Below are positions 6,678-11,630 of a DNA stretch of 11,630 nucleotides, one piece after another (the first letter of the stretch is position 1; every line of letters begins with the position of its first letter). The position numbers and the translations under genes are program-made. The DNA is taken from contig JAEZLU010000220.1 of assembly GCA_023415075.1 (NCBI GenBank), positions 1-11,630 on the forward strand, written 5' to 3'. The notes under the pieces are model-generated. The model saw nothing but the letters and a program-made list of their open reading frames with translations, ran no database searches and was not told the DNA's origin. The DNA comes from Bacillota bacterium (GTDB taxonomy: Bacteria > Bacillota > Negativicutes > Sporomusales > UBA7701).

Positions 6678-6691
6678 GGGAGCGCGCTCCC
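6678..6691. repeat. 14-bp perfect palindrome in the zinc-ribbon leader
   Basis: GGGAGCGCGCTCCC lies about 20 bases downstream of the predicted sigma-54 start and 32 bases before the start codon. In RNA it could form a five-pair hairpin with a CGCG loop. In DNA it could be an operator that stops elongation or initiation. No T-run follows. Confidence 0.45.
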
Positions 6692-6723
6692 CTCGCAACG
6701 TTAATTGTGGGAGGTATCTTGTA

Positions 6724-6876
6724 ATGTGTTATCGACCAGGTGGAGTAGCAAAGGCCACTGAATGCCCGAACTGCAAAAAGAAGCTGCAAGCCATCGGCGG
6801 CGTAAAGCAAAAAGTATGCCCCTTCTGCAAAACCGAGCTGCCAGCTGAAGAGAAAACGGACAAAACCGGCAAATAG
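6724..6876 (+). CDS. Small zinc-ribbon protein (50 aa)
   Basis: A 50-residue basic protein with two CPxC knuckles, C14-P-N-C17 and C32-P-F-C35, separated by 14 residues: a minimal zinc ribbon. It opens with MCYRP, so there is one extra Cys at position 2. The ATG at 6724 is preceded by GTGGGAGG about eight bases upstream, and it is the first good start inside the transcript predicted from the sigma-54 promoter. The open frame extends upstream, but those starts lie before the promoter and lack ribosome sites. It is the first gene of the right-hand sigma-54 operon. Small zinc ribbons often contact nucleic acid or protein partners; its actual role is unknown. Confidence 0.8.
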   Translation: MCYRPGGVAKATECPNCKKKLQAIGGVKQKVCPFCKTELPAEEKTDKTGK

Positions 6877-6897
6877 CCTTTTCCACCGGGCCTAAGC

Positions 6898-6922
6898 GGT
6901 TGCGGCCTAATAGGCCGCAACC
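6898..6922. repeat. Strong intercistronic hairpin after the zinc-ribbon gene
   Basis: GGTTGCGGCC and GGCCGCAACC form a perfect 10-bp stem around a five-base TAATA. No T-run follows, so it is not a standard terminator. It lies 21 bases after the zinc-ribbon stop and 60 bases before the TetR start. It could protect the 3' end of the short message, act as an RNA processing site, or reduce read-through into tetR. Confidence 0.6.
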
Positions 6923-6938
6923 TACGGGAAGGAATGGC

Positions 6939-6961
6939 GCGCGGTACTGTTGAAACCGCGC
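6939..6961. promoter_or_regulatory. Inverted repeat just upstream of tetR (candidate TetR operator)
   Basis: GCGCGGT (6939-6945) and ACCGCGC (6955-6961) are perfect inverted arms nine bases apart, 20 bases before the TetR start codon. Size and symmetry fit a TetR-family operator, and such regulators commonly bind beside their own genes. Alternatively it is a second RNA hairpin in the intercistronic gap. Confidence 0.4.
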
Positions 6962-6981
6962 CGGTACCGAGAGGGGTTTGA

Positions 6982-7548
6982 ATGCGCGAGAGAATTTTGG
7001 CGGCGGCGCTGCGCCAGCTGAACGTCCGCGGCATTAAATTCACCACCGCCGAATTAGCTCGTGAGCTTGGTGTCAGCAAACGGGCAATATACGGGTATTA
7101 CAGCTCCAAAGAAGCGCTGGTCGACGCCGTTCTCGATTCCATTTTGGCCGAGCTTCGCCAACAGATTGCCGACATCGTCCAGGACAAAAACCTGGCCCTG
7201 CCTGACAAAGTCAAGGCACTCATGGTCTTTCATCCCAAAGCCTTCGGTCCGGTTAACACCCAGGTAATCGAGGACATCAAACGATTTTTCCCGCAAGGCT
7301 GGCGAAAATTTGAAGAATATTTCGACGAAAGGTGGCGGATGCTGGAAGAAGTAATCGAGGACGGAGTAAATAGAGGGTATTTGGCCAAGGTAGACCTAAT
7401 TATTCTAAAAAAGATTTATATGGGGGCCATTGATCAACTGCTCGACTTCCAATTTCTCGTACGCAACAACATTACCTTCAGTGACGCCATGACAAAAGCA
7501 GCCGAAATACTGGTGGAAGGTTTGACGGTCCCCAGCAACAAGCAATGA
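6982..7548 (+). CDS. TetR/AcrR family transcriptional regulator
   Basis: A 188-aa protein with the usual TetR length and plan. An N-terminal helix-turn-helix (about residues 21-41, TTAELARELGVSKRAIYGYY) is followed by the SSKEALV helix, and the alpha-helical remainder is the likely ligand-binding and dimerisation part. ATG 6982 has GAGAGGGG about six bases upstream. It lies between the zinc-ribbon gene and an AAHS-type transporter on the same strand, 94 bases before the latter. It probably represses the transporter and/or itself in response to the transported compound, giving a second layer of control under the sigma-54 promoter. Family is certain; ligand and targets are inferred. Confidence 0.88.
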   Translation: MRERILAAALRQLNVRGIKFTTAELARELGVSKRAIYGYYSSKEALVDAVLDSILAELRQQIADIVQDKNLALPDKVKALMVFHPKAFGPVNTQVIEDIKRFFPQGWRKFEEYFDERWRMLEEVIEDGVNRGYLAKVDLIILKKIYMGAIDQLLDFQFLVRNNITFSDAMTKAAEILVEGLTVPSNKQ

Positions 7549-7606
7549 GGTGGCGGATACGCCTAGCTACCCTGCAGGCATGTCCAGCTATACGCCAGGT
7601 CACCTC
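7547..7606. repeat. Nested inverted repeats in the tetR-transporter gap
   Basis: GAGGTG (7547-7552) pairs with CACCTC (7601-7606), and inside it TAGCT (7564-7568) pairs with AGCTA (7586-7590), with a CTGCAG palindrome near the middle. The whole occupies most of the 94-bp gap before the transporter and could be an operator region or a structured leader. No good sigma-A or sigma-54 promoter is visible in the gap. Confidence 0.35.
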
Positions 7607-7642
7607 CGATGCGACCCGGGTTAGCGAAAGGAGAATGAAAAA

Positions 7643-9007
7643 GTGAAAAACTTTACCATCTCTGAAGTTGTCGATTCCTTGGGCGTCAACAAATTTACCT
7701 GGTCCGTGTTCTTCTTCCTCGGCATGTCGATGGTGTTCGATGGCTATGATTATATGGTTGTATCATACACTATGCCGCAAATTGCCGCCGAATGGCATTT
7801 GGACAGAGTCGCGATGGGCAGCCTCTCGTCCTGGAGCCTCTTCGGCCTCATAATCGGCGGTGCCTGCGCGGGTATCATCTCCGACAAGATTGGCCGCCGC
7901 AAAACCCTTGTATATTCGATCGCCGCTTATTCGCTGTTAACCGTTCCCATCTACTTCGCCACCAGCTTCGAACAGTTCGCCCTCTTCCGCGTGCTGGCCG
8001 GTGTCGGCCTGGGCGCCTGCATCCCTGTCGTCACGACCATCTTCTCAGAATCCACTCCTACCCCGCGCCGCGCCCTGTTCATCACCTTCGGCATGGCCTG
8101 GATGATCGTGGGCTGGGTGCTGGGCGGCCTTATCCCCACCCTGCTCGTTCCTACCTATGGCTGGCGGATATGCTACCTGATCGGCGGCGCCCCTGCCCTG
8201 TACGCCCTTTTCCTCTACTTCAGAATGCATGAGTCGGCGTACTGGCTTGCCGGCAAAGGACGCAAAGCCGAAGCCATCAAGATTCTTGAATACATCGAGC
8301 ACAAGGCAACCGGCAAGATTACCGAGCGCGACCCCGAAGCCCTCGTCGTCCCGCCGCGCCCGAAGGTGGCCGGTCCCGCCGCCCTGTTTTCCAAGAATTA
8401 CTGGATGATCACCGCCGGCGTCTGGATTACCTACTTCTGCGGCTGCTTCACCGTTTACGGCCTCAATGCCTGGCTGCCGTCGCTCATGCTGGAAAAAGGC
8501 TTTAAGCTCCAGTCGGCTTATGCCCTCGCCATCGCCAACAACGCGGCGGCCGTCGTCGCCAACTGCTCGACCGGCTTTGTCGCCGAGATAATCGGCCGCC
8601 GGCCGAACCTCATCATGGCCTACCTGCTCGGCGGTTCTTCCATCGTGCTCATGGCCTTCGTCAGCGGCGGTTTCGGCGTCATCCTTGCCGCCAACATCTT
8701 CATGGGTTTTGCCATCAACTACGCCATCACCGCCGTCCAGCCGCTGATGGCCGAAGGTTACCCGACCGAGTTCCGCAACACCGGGGTCGCCTGGTGCCAG
8801 GCGTTCGGACGGCTCGGCGGAGCGCTGGCGCCCATCGTGGCCGGTGTGATAATGGGCATGAAGCTCGGGCCGCAGATGTCGTTTCTATTCTATGTCATCC
8901 CGGCGATCGTCGGCGCCCTGGCCGCCTTCCTGTTCGTCAAAAAGGAAACCAAGGGCAAATCGCTCGACCAACTGGCCCAGGAAACCCATTCGACCATCGC
9001 CCACTAA
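7643..9007 (+). CDS. MFS transporter, aromatic acid:H+ symporter (AAHS)-like
   Basis: A 454-aa membrane protein with about twelve hydrophobic segments. The first membrane segment ends in DGYD (33-36) followed by TMPQIAAEW (43-51), the signature seen in PcaK/BenK-type AAHS permeases, and the TM2-TM3 loop reads SDKIGRRKT (80-88). A second GRRPN loop lies in the C-terminal half, and the sequence ends in a charged tail (KKETKGKS). The GTG start at 7643 is preceded by AAAGGAG nine bases upstream; an ATG at 7635 runs into a stop after three codons. Characterised relatives import benzoate-type or hydroxybenzoate-type acids with protons. It follows tetR and probably belongs to the same sigma-54-driven group. 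The family is firm; the exact acid is unknown. Confidence 0.88.
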   Translation: MKNFTISEVVDSLGVNKFTWSVFFFLGMSMVFDGYDYMVVSYTMPQIAAEWHLDRVAMGSLSSWSLFGLIIGGACAGIISDKIGRRKTLVYSIAAYSLLTVPIYFATSFEQFALFRVLAGVGLGACIPVVTTIFSESTPTPRRALFITFGMAWMIVGWVLGGLIPTLLVPTYGWRICYLIGGAPALYALFLYFRMHESAYWLAGKGRKAEAIKILEYIEHKATGKITERDPEALVVPPRPKVAGPAALFSKNYWMITAGVWITYFCGCFTVYGLNAWLPSLMLEKGFKLQSAYALAIANNAAAVVANCSTGFVAEIIGRRPNLIMAYLLGGSSIVLMAFVSGGFGVILAANIFMGFAINYAITAVQPLMAEGYPTEFRNTGVAWCQAFGRLGGALAPIVAGVIMGMKLGPQMSFLFYVIPAIVGALAAFLFVKKETKGKSLDQLAQETHSTIAH

Positions 9008-9035
9008 ATTCAGGACGGCTTAGCTGCACCAAAAT

Positions 9036-9046
9036 TATGATACAAT
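9036..9046 (+). promoter_or_regulatory. Possible extended -10 promoter of the chemotaxis receptor gene
   Basis: TGATACAAT (9038-9046) is an extended -10 element in an AT-rich pocket downstream of the transporter stop; TATGAT overlaps it at 9036-9041. No good -35 hexamer lies at the right distance (TTAGCT is only 15 bp away). The predicted leader would be about 130 bases. Confidence 0.35.
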
Positions 9047-9111
9047 CTGCTTGAACTACAATCGCCGCAATTATCCTTACTTATTCCCCCCAACTCCCTC
9101 CGTTTATGAAC

Positions 9112-9143
9112 GACGCCCTGCTTTTTTGCCAAAGCAGGGCGTC
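9112..9143. repeat. 13-bp perfect hairpin upstream of the chemotaxis receptor
   Basis: GACGCCCTGCTTT and AAAGCAGGGCGTC enclose a six-base loop TTTGCC. The stem is long enough for a terminator of the transporter transcript, but no T-run follows on either strand. It could still stop transcription, protect the 3' end of the message, or form part of the receptor's leader. It ends 23 bases before the receptor's ribosome-binding site. Confidence 0.6.
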
Positions 9144-9182
9144 ATACTGGCATCTACCGTTTGTTTAAGGAGGAATTGACGA

Positions 9183-9998
9183 ATGACAAGACTGGCCGCA
9201 GCCATTGCCGCGGCGGAACTCTACCGCGATATCAACGCCTTTGACTGTTCCGTCATGGTCACCGACGCCCAGGGAATCATTCTCCATCACGTGCAGGCCG
9301 AAAGCTTCAAGGAAGCGGTTTCCATCGGCCAGTCCGCTCCCGGCGGCGCCGCCAAACGGGTGATCGAGACCAGACAGCCGGTCCGGGTAAACGTCCCGGA
9401 AAAAGTGTACGGCGTAAAAATCAGGGCAATAATGCGACCGATATTCGAAGACGACGGGACCTTTTCCGGGGTTGTCGGCAACGCGATCAATCTGCAGACG
9501 GCGGCGACCTTGCTCACAGCAGCCCAGGATGTCGCCGCGGTCGCCCAGGAGATGACCGCCACCACGCAGGAGTTGGCCGCCACGGCCAACCAGCTGGCCG
9601 AAGACCTGGTGAGCATCCAGAAAGGCAGCGAAAGCGTTCTGGCGGAAATCGAAAAAACCGACCGCATCCTGAGGTTTGTCATCGACATCGCCGACAATTC
9701 GAACCTCTTGGGCCTCAACGCCGCCATCGAAGCTGCCCGAGCGGGCGAACACGGCAGGGGCTTCGCCGTCGTAGGCGAAGAAATACGCAAAATGGCCGTC
9801 AACAGCGCAGAGTCGGTCAAAAACATCAAGTCCATCCTCGAAAATATCCAAAGCCGCACCGAAGCGGTGGTGGCGACCATCGGCAACGCCACCTCGCTGG
9901 GCGAACGCCAGGCGTCGGCCAGCGGGGAAATATCGGCGACCATCCAGCAGCTGACCGCGACGGCCACCAACCTCGAACAAATCGCCGCCTCGCTCTGA
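9183..9998 (+). CDS. Short soluble methyl-accepting chemotaxis receptor (cytoplasmic, PAS-like sensor)
   Basis: A 271-aa protein without transmembrane segments. The first ~105 residues form a compact sensor with VMVTDAQGIILH (about 24-35) and PEKVYGVKIRAIMRPIFEDDGTFSG-like strands, of the PAS-like kind found in small Firmicute receptors. After a helical linker comes a shortened MCP signalling hairpin whose tip (about 167-205) has NLLGLNAAIEAARAGEHGRG, the conserved region that contacts CheA/CheW. ATG 9183 follows AAGGAGG with a nine-base spacer. The receptor should sense an internal signal, such as metabolite or redox state, and report to the chemotaxis array. Its place right after the transporter suggests behaviour tied to the same substrate, but a hairpin and a possible own promoter separate them. 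Confidence 0.88.
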   Translation: MTRLAAAIAAAELYRDINAFDCSVMVTDAQGIILHHVQAESFKEAVSIGQSAPGGAAKRVIETRQPVRVNVPEKVYGVKIRAIMRPIFEDDGTFSGVVGNAINLQTAATLLTAAQDVAAVAQEMTATTQELAATANQLAEDLVSIQKGSESVLAEIEKTDRILRFVIDIADNSNLLGLNAAIEAARAGEHGRGFAVVGEEIRKMAVNSAESVKNIKSILENIQSRTEAVVATIGNATSLGERQASASGEISATIQQLTATATNLEQIAASL

Positions 9999-10018
9999 CC
10001 GCCCCCCTACCCGCTTTC

Positions 10019-10876
10019 TCAGTTCCCGGATGCATTTTTCATCGTCGGCCCGGCAATAAGCCTCTCCGGGTAAACTGCTTCACCTTGCCGCTCCAGCCGC
10101 TCTATCTCGCTTCGTAGCCAGGCCCGCCGTTCCTCGGGGCGGGCTGTATGGTCGACAAGCACATACAGATTGGGCGCGTGGCCCCTTGCCGGTGCGGCGA
10201 TGGTTCTTACGTCCTGGCGGCCGCCGGTCCGCGAAAGCCGCTTTTTTAGAAATGCCCTCGCTTCGTGCTCCGAGGGGAACAGCGGCACGATCAGATCGCC
10301 GGTGGCCCAGGCCGCCCACTGACCTTTTCCGCAGCTGGCGACCAGGTAATCGATTTCCGCTTCCGGCGCCGCCCAGGCGGGCTGGACCCGGCTGTCCGGG
10401 TAACCCAGCTGCCGCCGGACATTGCCGAAGCTTGTCTTGCTGACAGGCGAAGCCATAAAGTCGCGGTAATCGGCCAAAGCCTTCTGAGAAAACGAAGCAT
10501 ACAAAAGGAATGGCATGTCCTCCACCGCCTCGGCGAGGCCGGCCATGACCGTTTCGACCAATTTGCCGGCATCCGGCGAGTGCTCGGCAGGTATCGTCCT
10601 GAACTTGGACTGTTTCGCGGCCACCCGGTCACGGGTAAACCCTCTCTCTGCCAGCATCTCCCCGCAGCCCTCCAGATTGTTGCCCACCTCACACACAATT
10701 TCCAGGGTCGAGGCTGTCCTACCGCCATTATCCACGACCCGTAGCGAGATAGTGTCGCGTTTGGTCAGGCTGCCGCGGTCGGAAAAATCGCCGCGGGAAT
10801 AACACACCCCGACCCTCTTCAGTATATCCAGCATCGCTGTTGTCGTATAATGCCGATAGTTAATTAGCATTTTCAC
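10019..10876 (-). CDS. Unrecognised 285-aa protein in the moaA-MOSC operon
   Basis: I do not recognise this protein. It appears soluble, has no signal peptide or membrane segment, and carries only scattered Cys (including VGVCYS, VASCGKG and an early VCEVGNNLEGCGE region) with no clear metal motif. The middle has aromatic-rich stretches (FLLYASFSQKALADYRDF), and the C-terminal third is Arg/Glu-rich and probably helical. The frame opens with GTG at 10876; ATG at 10870 is two codons on and has GGGTGG at a better spacing, so either may be the true start. It begins 27 bases after the MOSC gene stop on the same strand, so it is likely co-transcribed with moaA and MOSC. A link to molybdenum cofactor is guilt by association only. 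Confidence 0.75.
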   Translation of the reverse strand: MKMLINYRHYTTTAMLDILKRVGVCYSRGDFSDRGSLTKRDTISLRVVDNGGRTASTLEIVCEVGNNLEGCGEMLAERGFTRDRVAAKQSKFRTIPAEHSPDAGKLVETVMAGLAEAVEDMPFLLYASFSQKALADYRDFMASPVSKTSFGNVRRQLGYPDSRVQPAWAAPEAEIDYLVASCGKGQWAAWATGDLIVPLFPSEHEARAFLKKRLSRTGGRQDVRTIAAPARGHAPNLYVLVDHTARPEERRAWLRSEIERLERQGEAVYPERLIAGPTMKNASGN

Positions 10877-10903
10877 CCCACCCTGCCGGTACCCCTGATG
10901 CCC

Positions 10904-11338
10904 CTACTGAAGTACCTCGATGCAGTCGCCCACCTTCACCGTGTCGCCCGTCTTGACGATGGCAAAAATACCTTCCTTGGGCATCACGCAGTCGCCGGCC
11001 TGATAATATATCGCGCATCGCTGATGACACTCTTTGCCTATCTGGCTCACTTCCAGGACGGCGTCACCGATCTTCATGCGGGTACCCACCGGCAACTGGG
11101 TCAGCGGCAAATCGGCAGTTGTTATATTCTCGGCGAAGTCCCCGGGGTTGACATCCAGTCCCAGCTTGCGCATTTTTTCGATGCTTTCGATGGCCAGCAG
11201 ACTGACCTGGCGGTGGGCGAACCCGGCGTGGGCGTCCCCCGCCAGCCCCAGACCGACCAGCAGGCGGCCCTGCCCGACGTTCTTCTTGCGCTCACCCTTA
11301 TTAGCGCTGGTGCATACGGCAACAATCTTACCTTGCAT
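10904..11338 (-). CDS. MOSC-domain protein (molybdenum cofactor-associated)
   Basis: A 144-aa single-domain MOSC protein. Visible family elements are GLAGDAHAGFAHRQVSLLA (31-49), GDFAENI (66-72), LPVGTRMKIGDAVLEV (92-107) and the Cys-rich IGKECHQRC...GDCVMPKEGIF region with C104, C108 and C117, which is the conserved cysteine part of the domain. MOSC domains occur in Moco sulfurases and in stand-alone proteins of molybdenum metabolism. The open frame extends upstream to 11551, but the ATG at 11338 is preceded by AGAGGAGG at the right distance and the extension runs antiparallel to moaA codons in another frame, so the short start is chosen. It follows moaA by 82 bases. Confidence 0.9.
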   Translation of the reverse strand: MQGKIVAVCTSANKGERKKNVGQGRLLVGLGLAGDAHAGFAHRQVSLLAIESIEKMRKLGLDVNPGDFAENITTADLPLTQLPVGTRMKIGDAVLEVSQIGKECHQRCAIYYQAGDCVMPKEGIFAIVKTGDTVKVGDCIEVLQ

Positions 11339-11383
11339 ACCATCAACCTCCTCTTGCCGGTTTTCACCCTTGCCGGCACGGTA

Positions 11384-11403
11384 CGGGCGGCTCTGGCCGC
11401 CCG
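11384..11403. repeat. Hairpin between moaA and the MOSC gene
   Basis: CGGGCGGC and GCCGCCCG form a perfect 8-bp stem with a TCTG loop on the plus strand. On the coding (minus) strand there is no T-run after it. It is therefore more likely an intercistronic RNA element, affecting stability or translation of the MOSC gene, than a terminator. Confidence 0.55.
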
Positions 11404-11420
11404 ATTTTGCTGCCCGCAGC

Positions 11421-11630
11421 TTAGCCGCCGATCTGCGACATGCTGCGTCCGAAGGCCGGAAAGCCGCTCGCCCGGCAGAGCGAATGACCCTGCGGTTTAG
11501 CCCGGACAGCCTGCCGGAAAATTGCGGCCAGTTCCTCATCGCTGACACCACTGCGCAGCGGCGTCTTTATGTCGAACTCTTCGCGCGACAGCAGGCAGGG
11601 GCGCAGCTTGCCGTCGGCGGTAAGCCGCAG
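11421..11630 (-). CDS. moaA: GTP 3',8-cyclase MoaA, C-terminal part
   Basis: The last 69 codons of a gene entering from the right edge, with the TAA stop at 11423-11421. The translation opens LRLTADGKLRPCLLSREEFD, the segment that follows the second cluster's first cysteines in MoaA and supplies its last one (the Cys of RPCL). It closes with GRSMSQIGG, the conserved C-terminal double-glycine tail of MoaA. MoaA is a radical-SAM enzyme that carries out the first step of molybdopterin synthesis with MoaC. It heads or continues an operon with the MOSC protein and the 285-aa protein. Because it lacks a start codon here it is easily missed. Confidence 0.92.
   Translation of the reverse strand: MRLTADGKLRPCLLSREEFDIKTPLRSGVSDEELAAIFRQAVRAKPQGHSLCRASGFPAFGRSMSQIGG

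Larger units (their letters stand above)
6358..6723. other. Control region between the activator terminator and the zinc-ribbon gene
   Basis: These 366 bp contain no convincing gene. In order they hold the activator's terminator (6373-6406), a CCGCTGCGG stretch, the right copy of the shared 32-bp block (6450-6481), small inverted repeats (6528-6543 and CGACC-N5-GGTCG at 6565-6579), a sigma-54 promoter (6630-6647), and a leader with a 14-bp palindrome before the ATG at 6724. Confidence 0.8.

Noticed and set aside
7635..7646. ATG at 7635 as the transporter start
   Set aside because: It meets a stop after three codons; GTG at 7643 is in the transporter frame and is well placed for the AAAGGAG site.
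9031..9050. ATGATAC with preceding A-run as a third copy of the enhancer block
   Set aside because: Only seven contiguous bases match the right copy; both conserved cores are absent and no sigma-54 promoter follows.
9148..9164. TGGCATCTACCGTTTG upstream of the chemotaxis receptor as a sigma-54 promoter
   Set aside because: The GG and the following TTTG are 14 bp apart and the invariant GC of the -12 element is missing.
9165..9980. A 271-codon open frame on the minus strand opposite the chemotaxis receptor
   Set aside because: The plus strand encodes the conserved receptor hairpin with a strong ribosome-binding site; the antisense frame has neither.
11339..11551. Upstream extension of the MOSC reading frame
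   Set aside because: It overlaps the MoaA C-terminal codons in another frame; the ATG at 11338 has a strong AGAGGAGG site and gives a protein of usual MOSC length.

Overview
The window looks like chromosomal DNA from an anaerobic Firmicute. Ribosome-binding sites are strong AGGAGG types, GC content is fairly high, and the gene set is molybdoenzyme, MoaA/MOSC, sigma-54 activator and a short soluble chemotaxis receptor. This resembles the Sporomusaceae/Negativicutes, but that placement is an inference from gene content and style, with no marker gene behind it.

Layout. Positions 1-3636 (minus) hold an operon read leftward: an OFA-type MFS transporter, a molybdopterin oxidoreductase overlapping it by ATGA, and, one base later, a four-cluster-type ferredoxin subunit cut by the left edge. 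Positions 3637-4176 are a 540-bp divergent control region. Positions 4177-6357 (plus) encode an AcoR/DhaR-like sigma-54 enhancer-binding protein (GAF-like, PAS, AAA+, Fis-type HTH), closed by a strong terminator. Positions 6358-6723 are a second control region. It is followed on the plus strand by a 50-aa zinc-ribbon protein, a TetR regulator and an aromatic-acid-type (AAHS) MFS transporter. A stand-alone soluble chemotaxis receptor follows at 9183-9998. On the minus strand from the right edge run the end of moaA, a MOSC-domain protein and an unrecognised 285-aa protein.

Main result. The two control regions flanking the sigma-54 activator carry the same cassette, and both copies face outward. 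(1) Each has a sigma-54 -24/-12 promoter, and these match at 17 of 18 positions (GCTGGCACG[G/T]TTATTGCA; 3755-3772 minus, 6630-6647 plus). (2) Each has a 32-bp upstream block matching at 28 of 32 positions (3904-3935 minus, 6450-6481 plus), in the same orientation relative to its promoter and centred about 175 and 192 bp upstream of the predicted start. The simplest reading is that the activator binds the two blocks and switches on both operons together, making one regulon from the flanking genes. The activator itself appears to be made from an ordinary sigma-A promoter (TTGAAC-17-TATAAT) with a 12-bp palindrome over its -35.

Working model (inference). An organic, probably acidic or aromatic, substrate is sensed by the GAF/PAS activator and moved by the OFA and AAHS transporters. 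It is then transformed by a Mo-bis-MGD enzyme that has a predicted Cys ligand to Mo and no Tat signal, hence cytoplasmic, with electrons passing through the Fe-S subunit. Cofactor genes moaA/MOSC lie nearby. The substrate cannot be read from the sequence.
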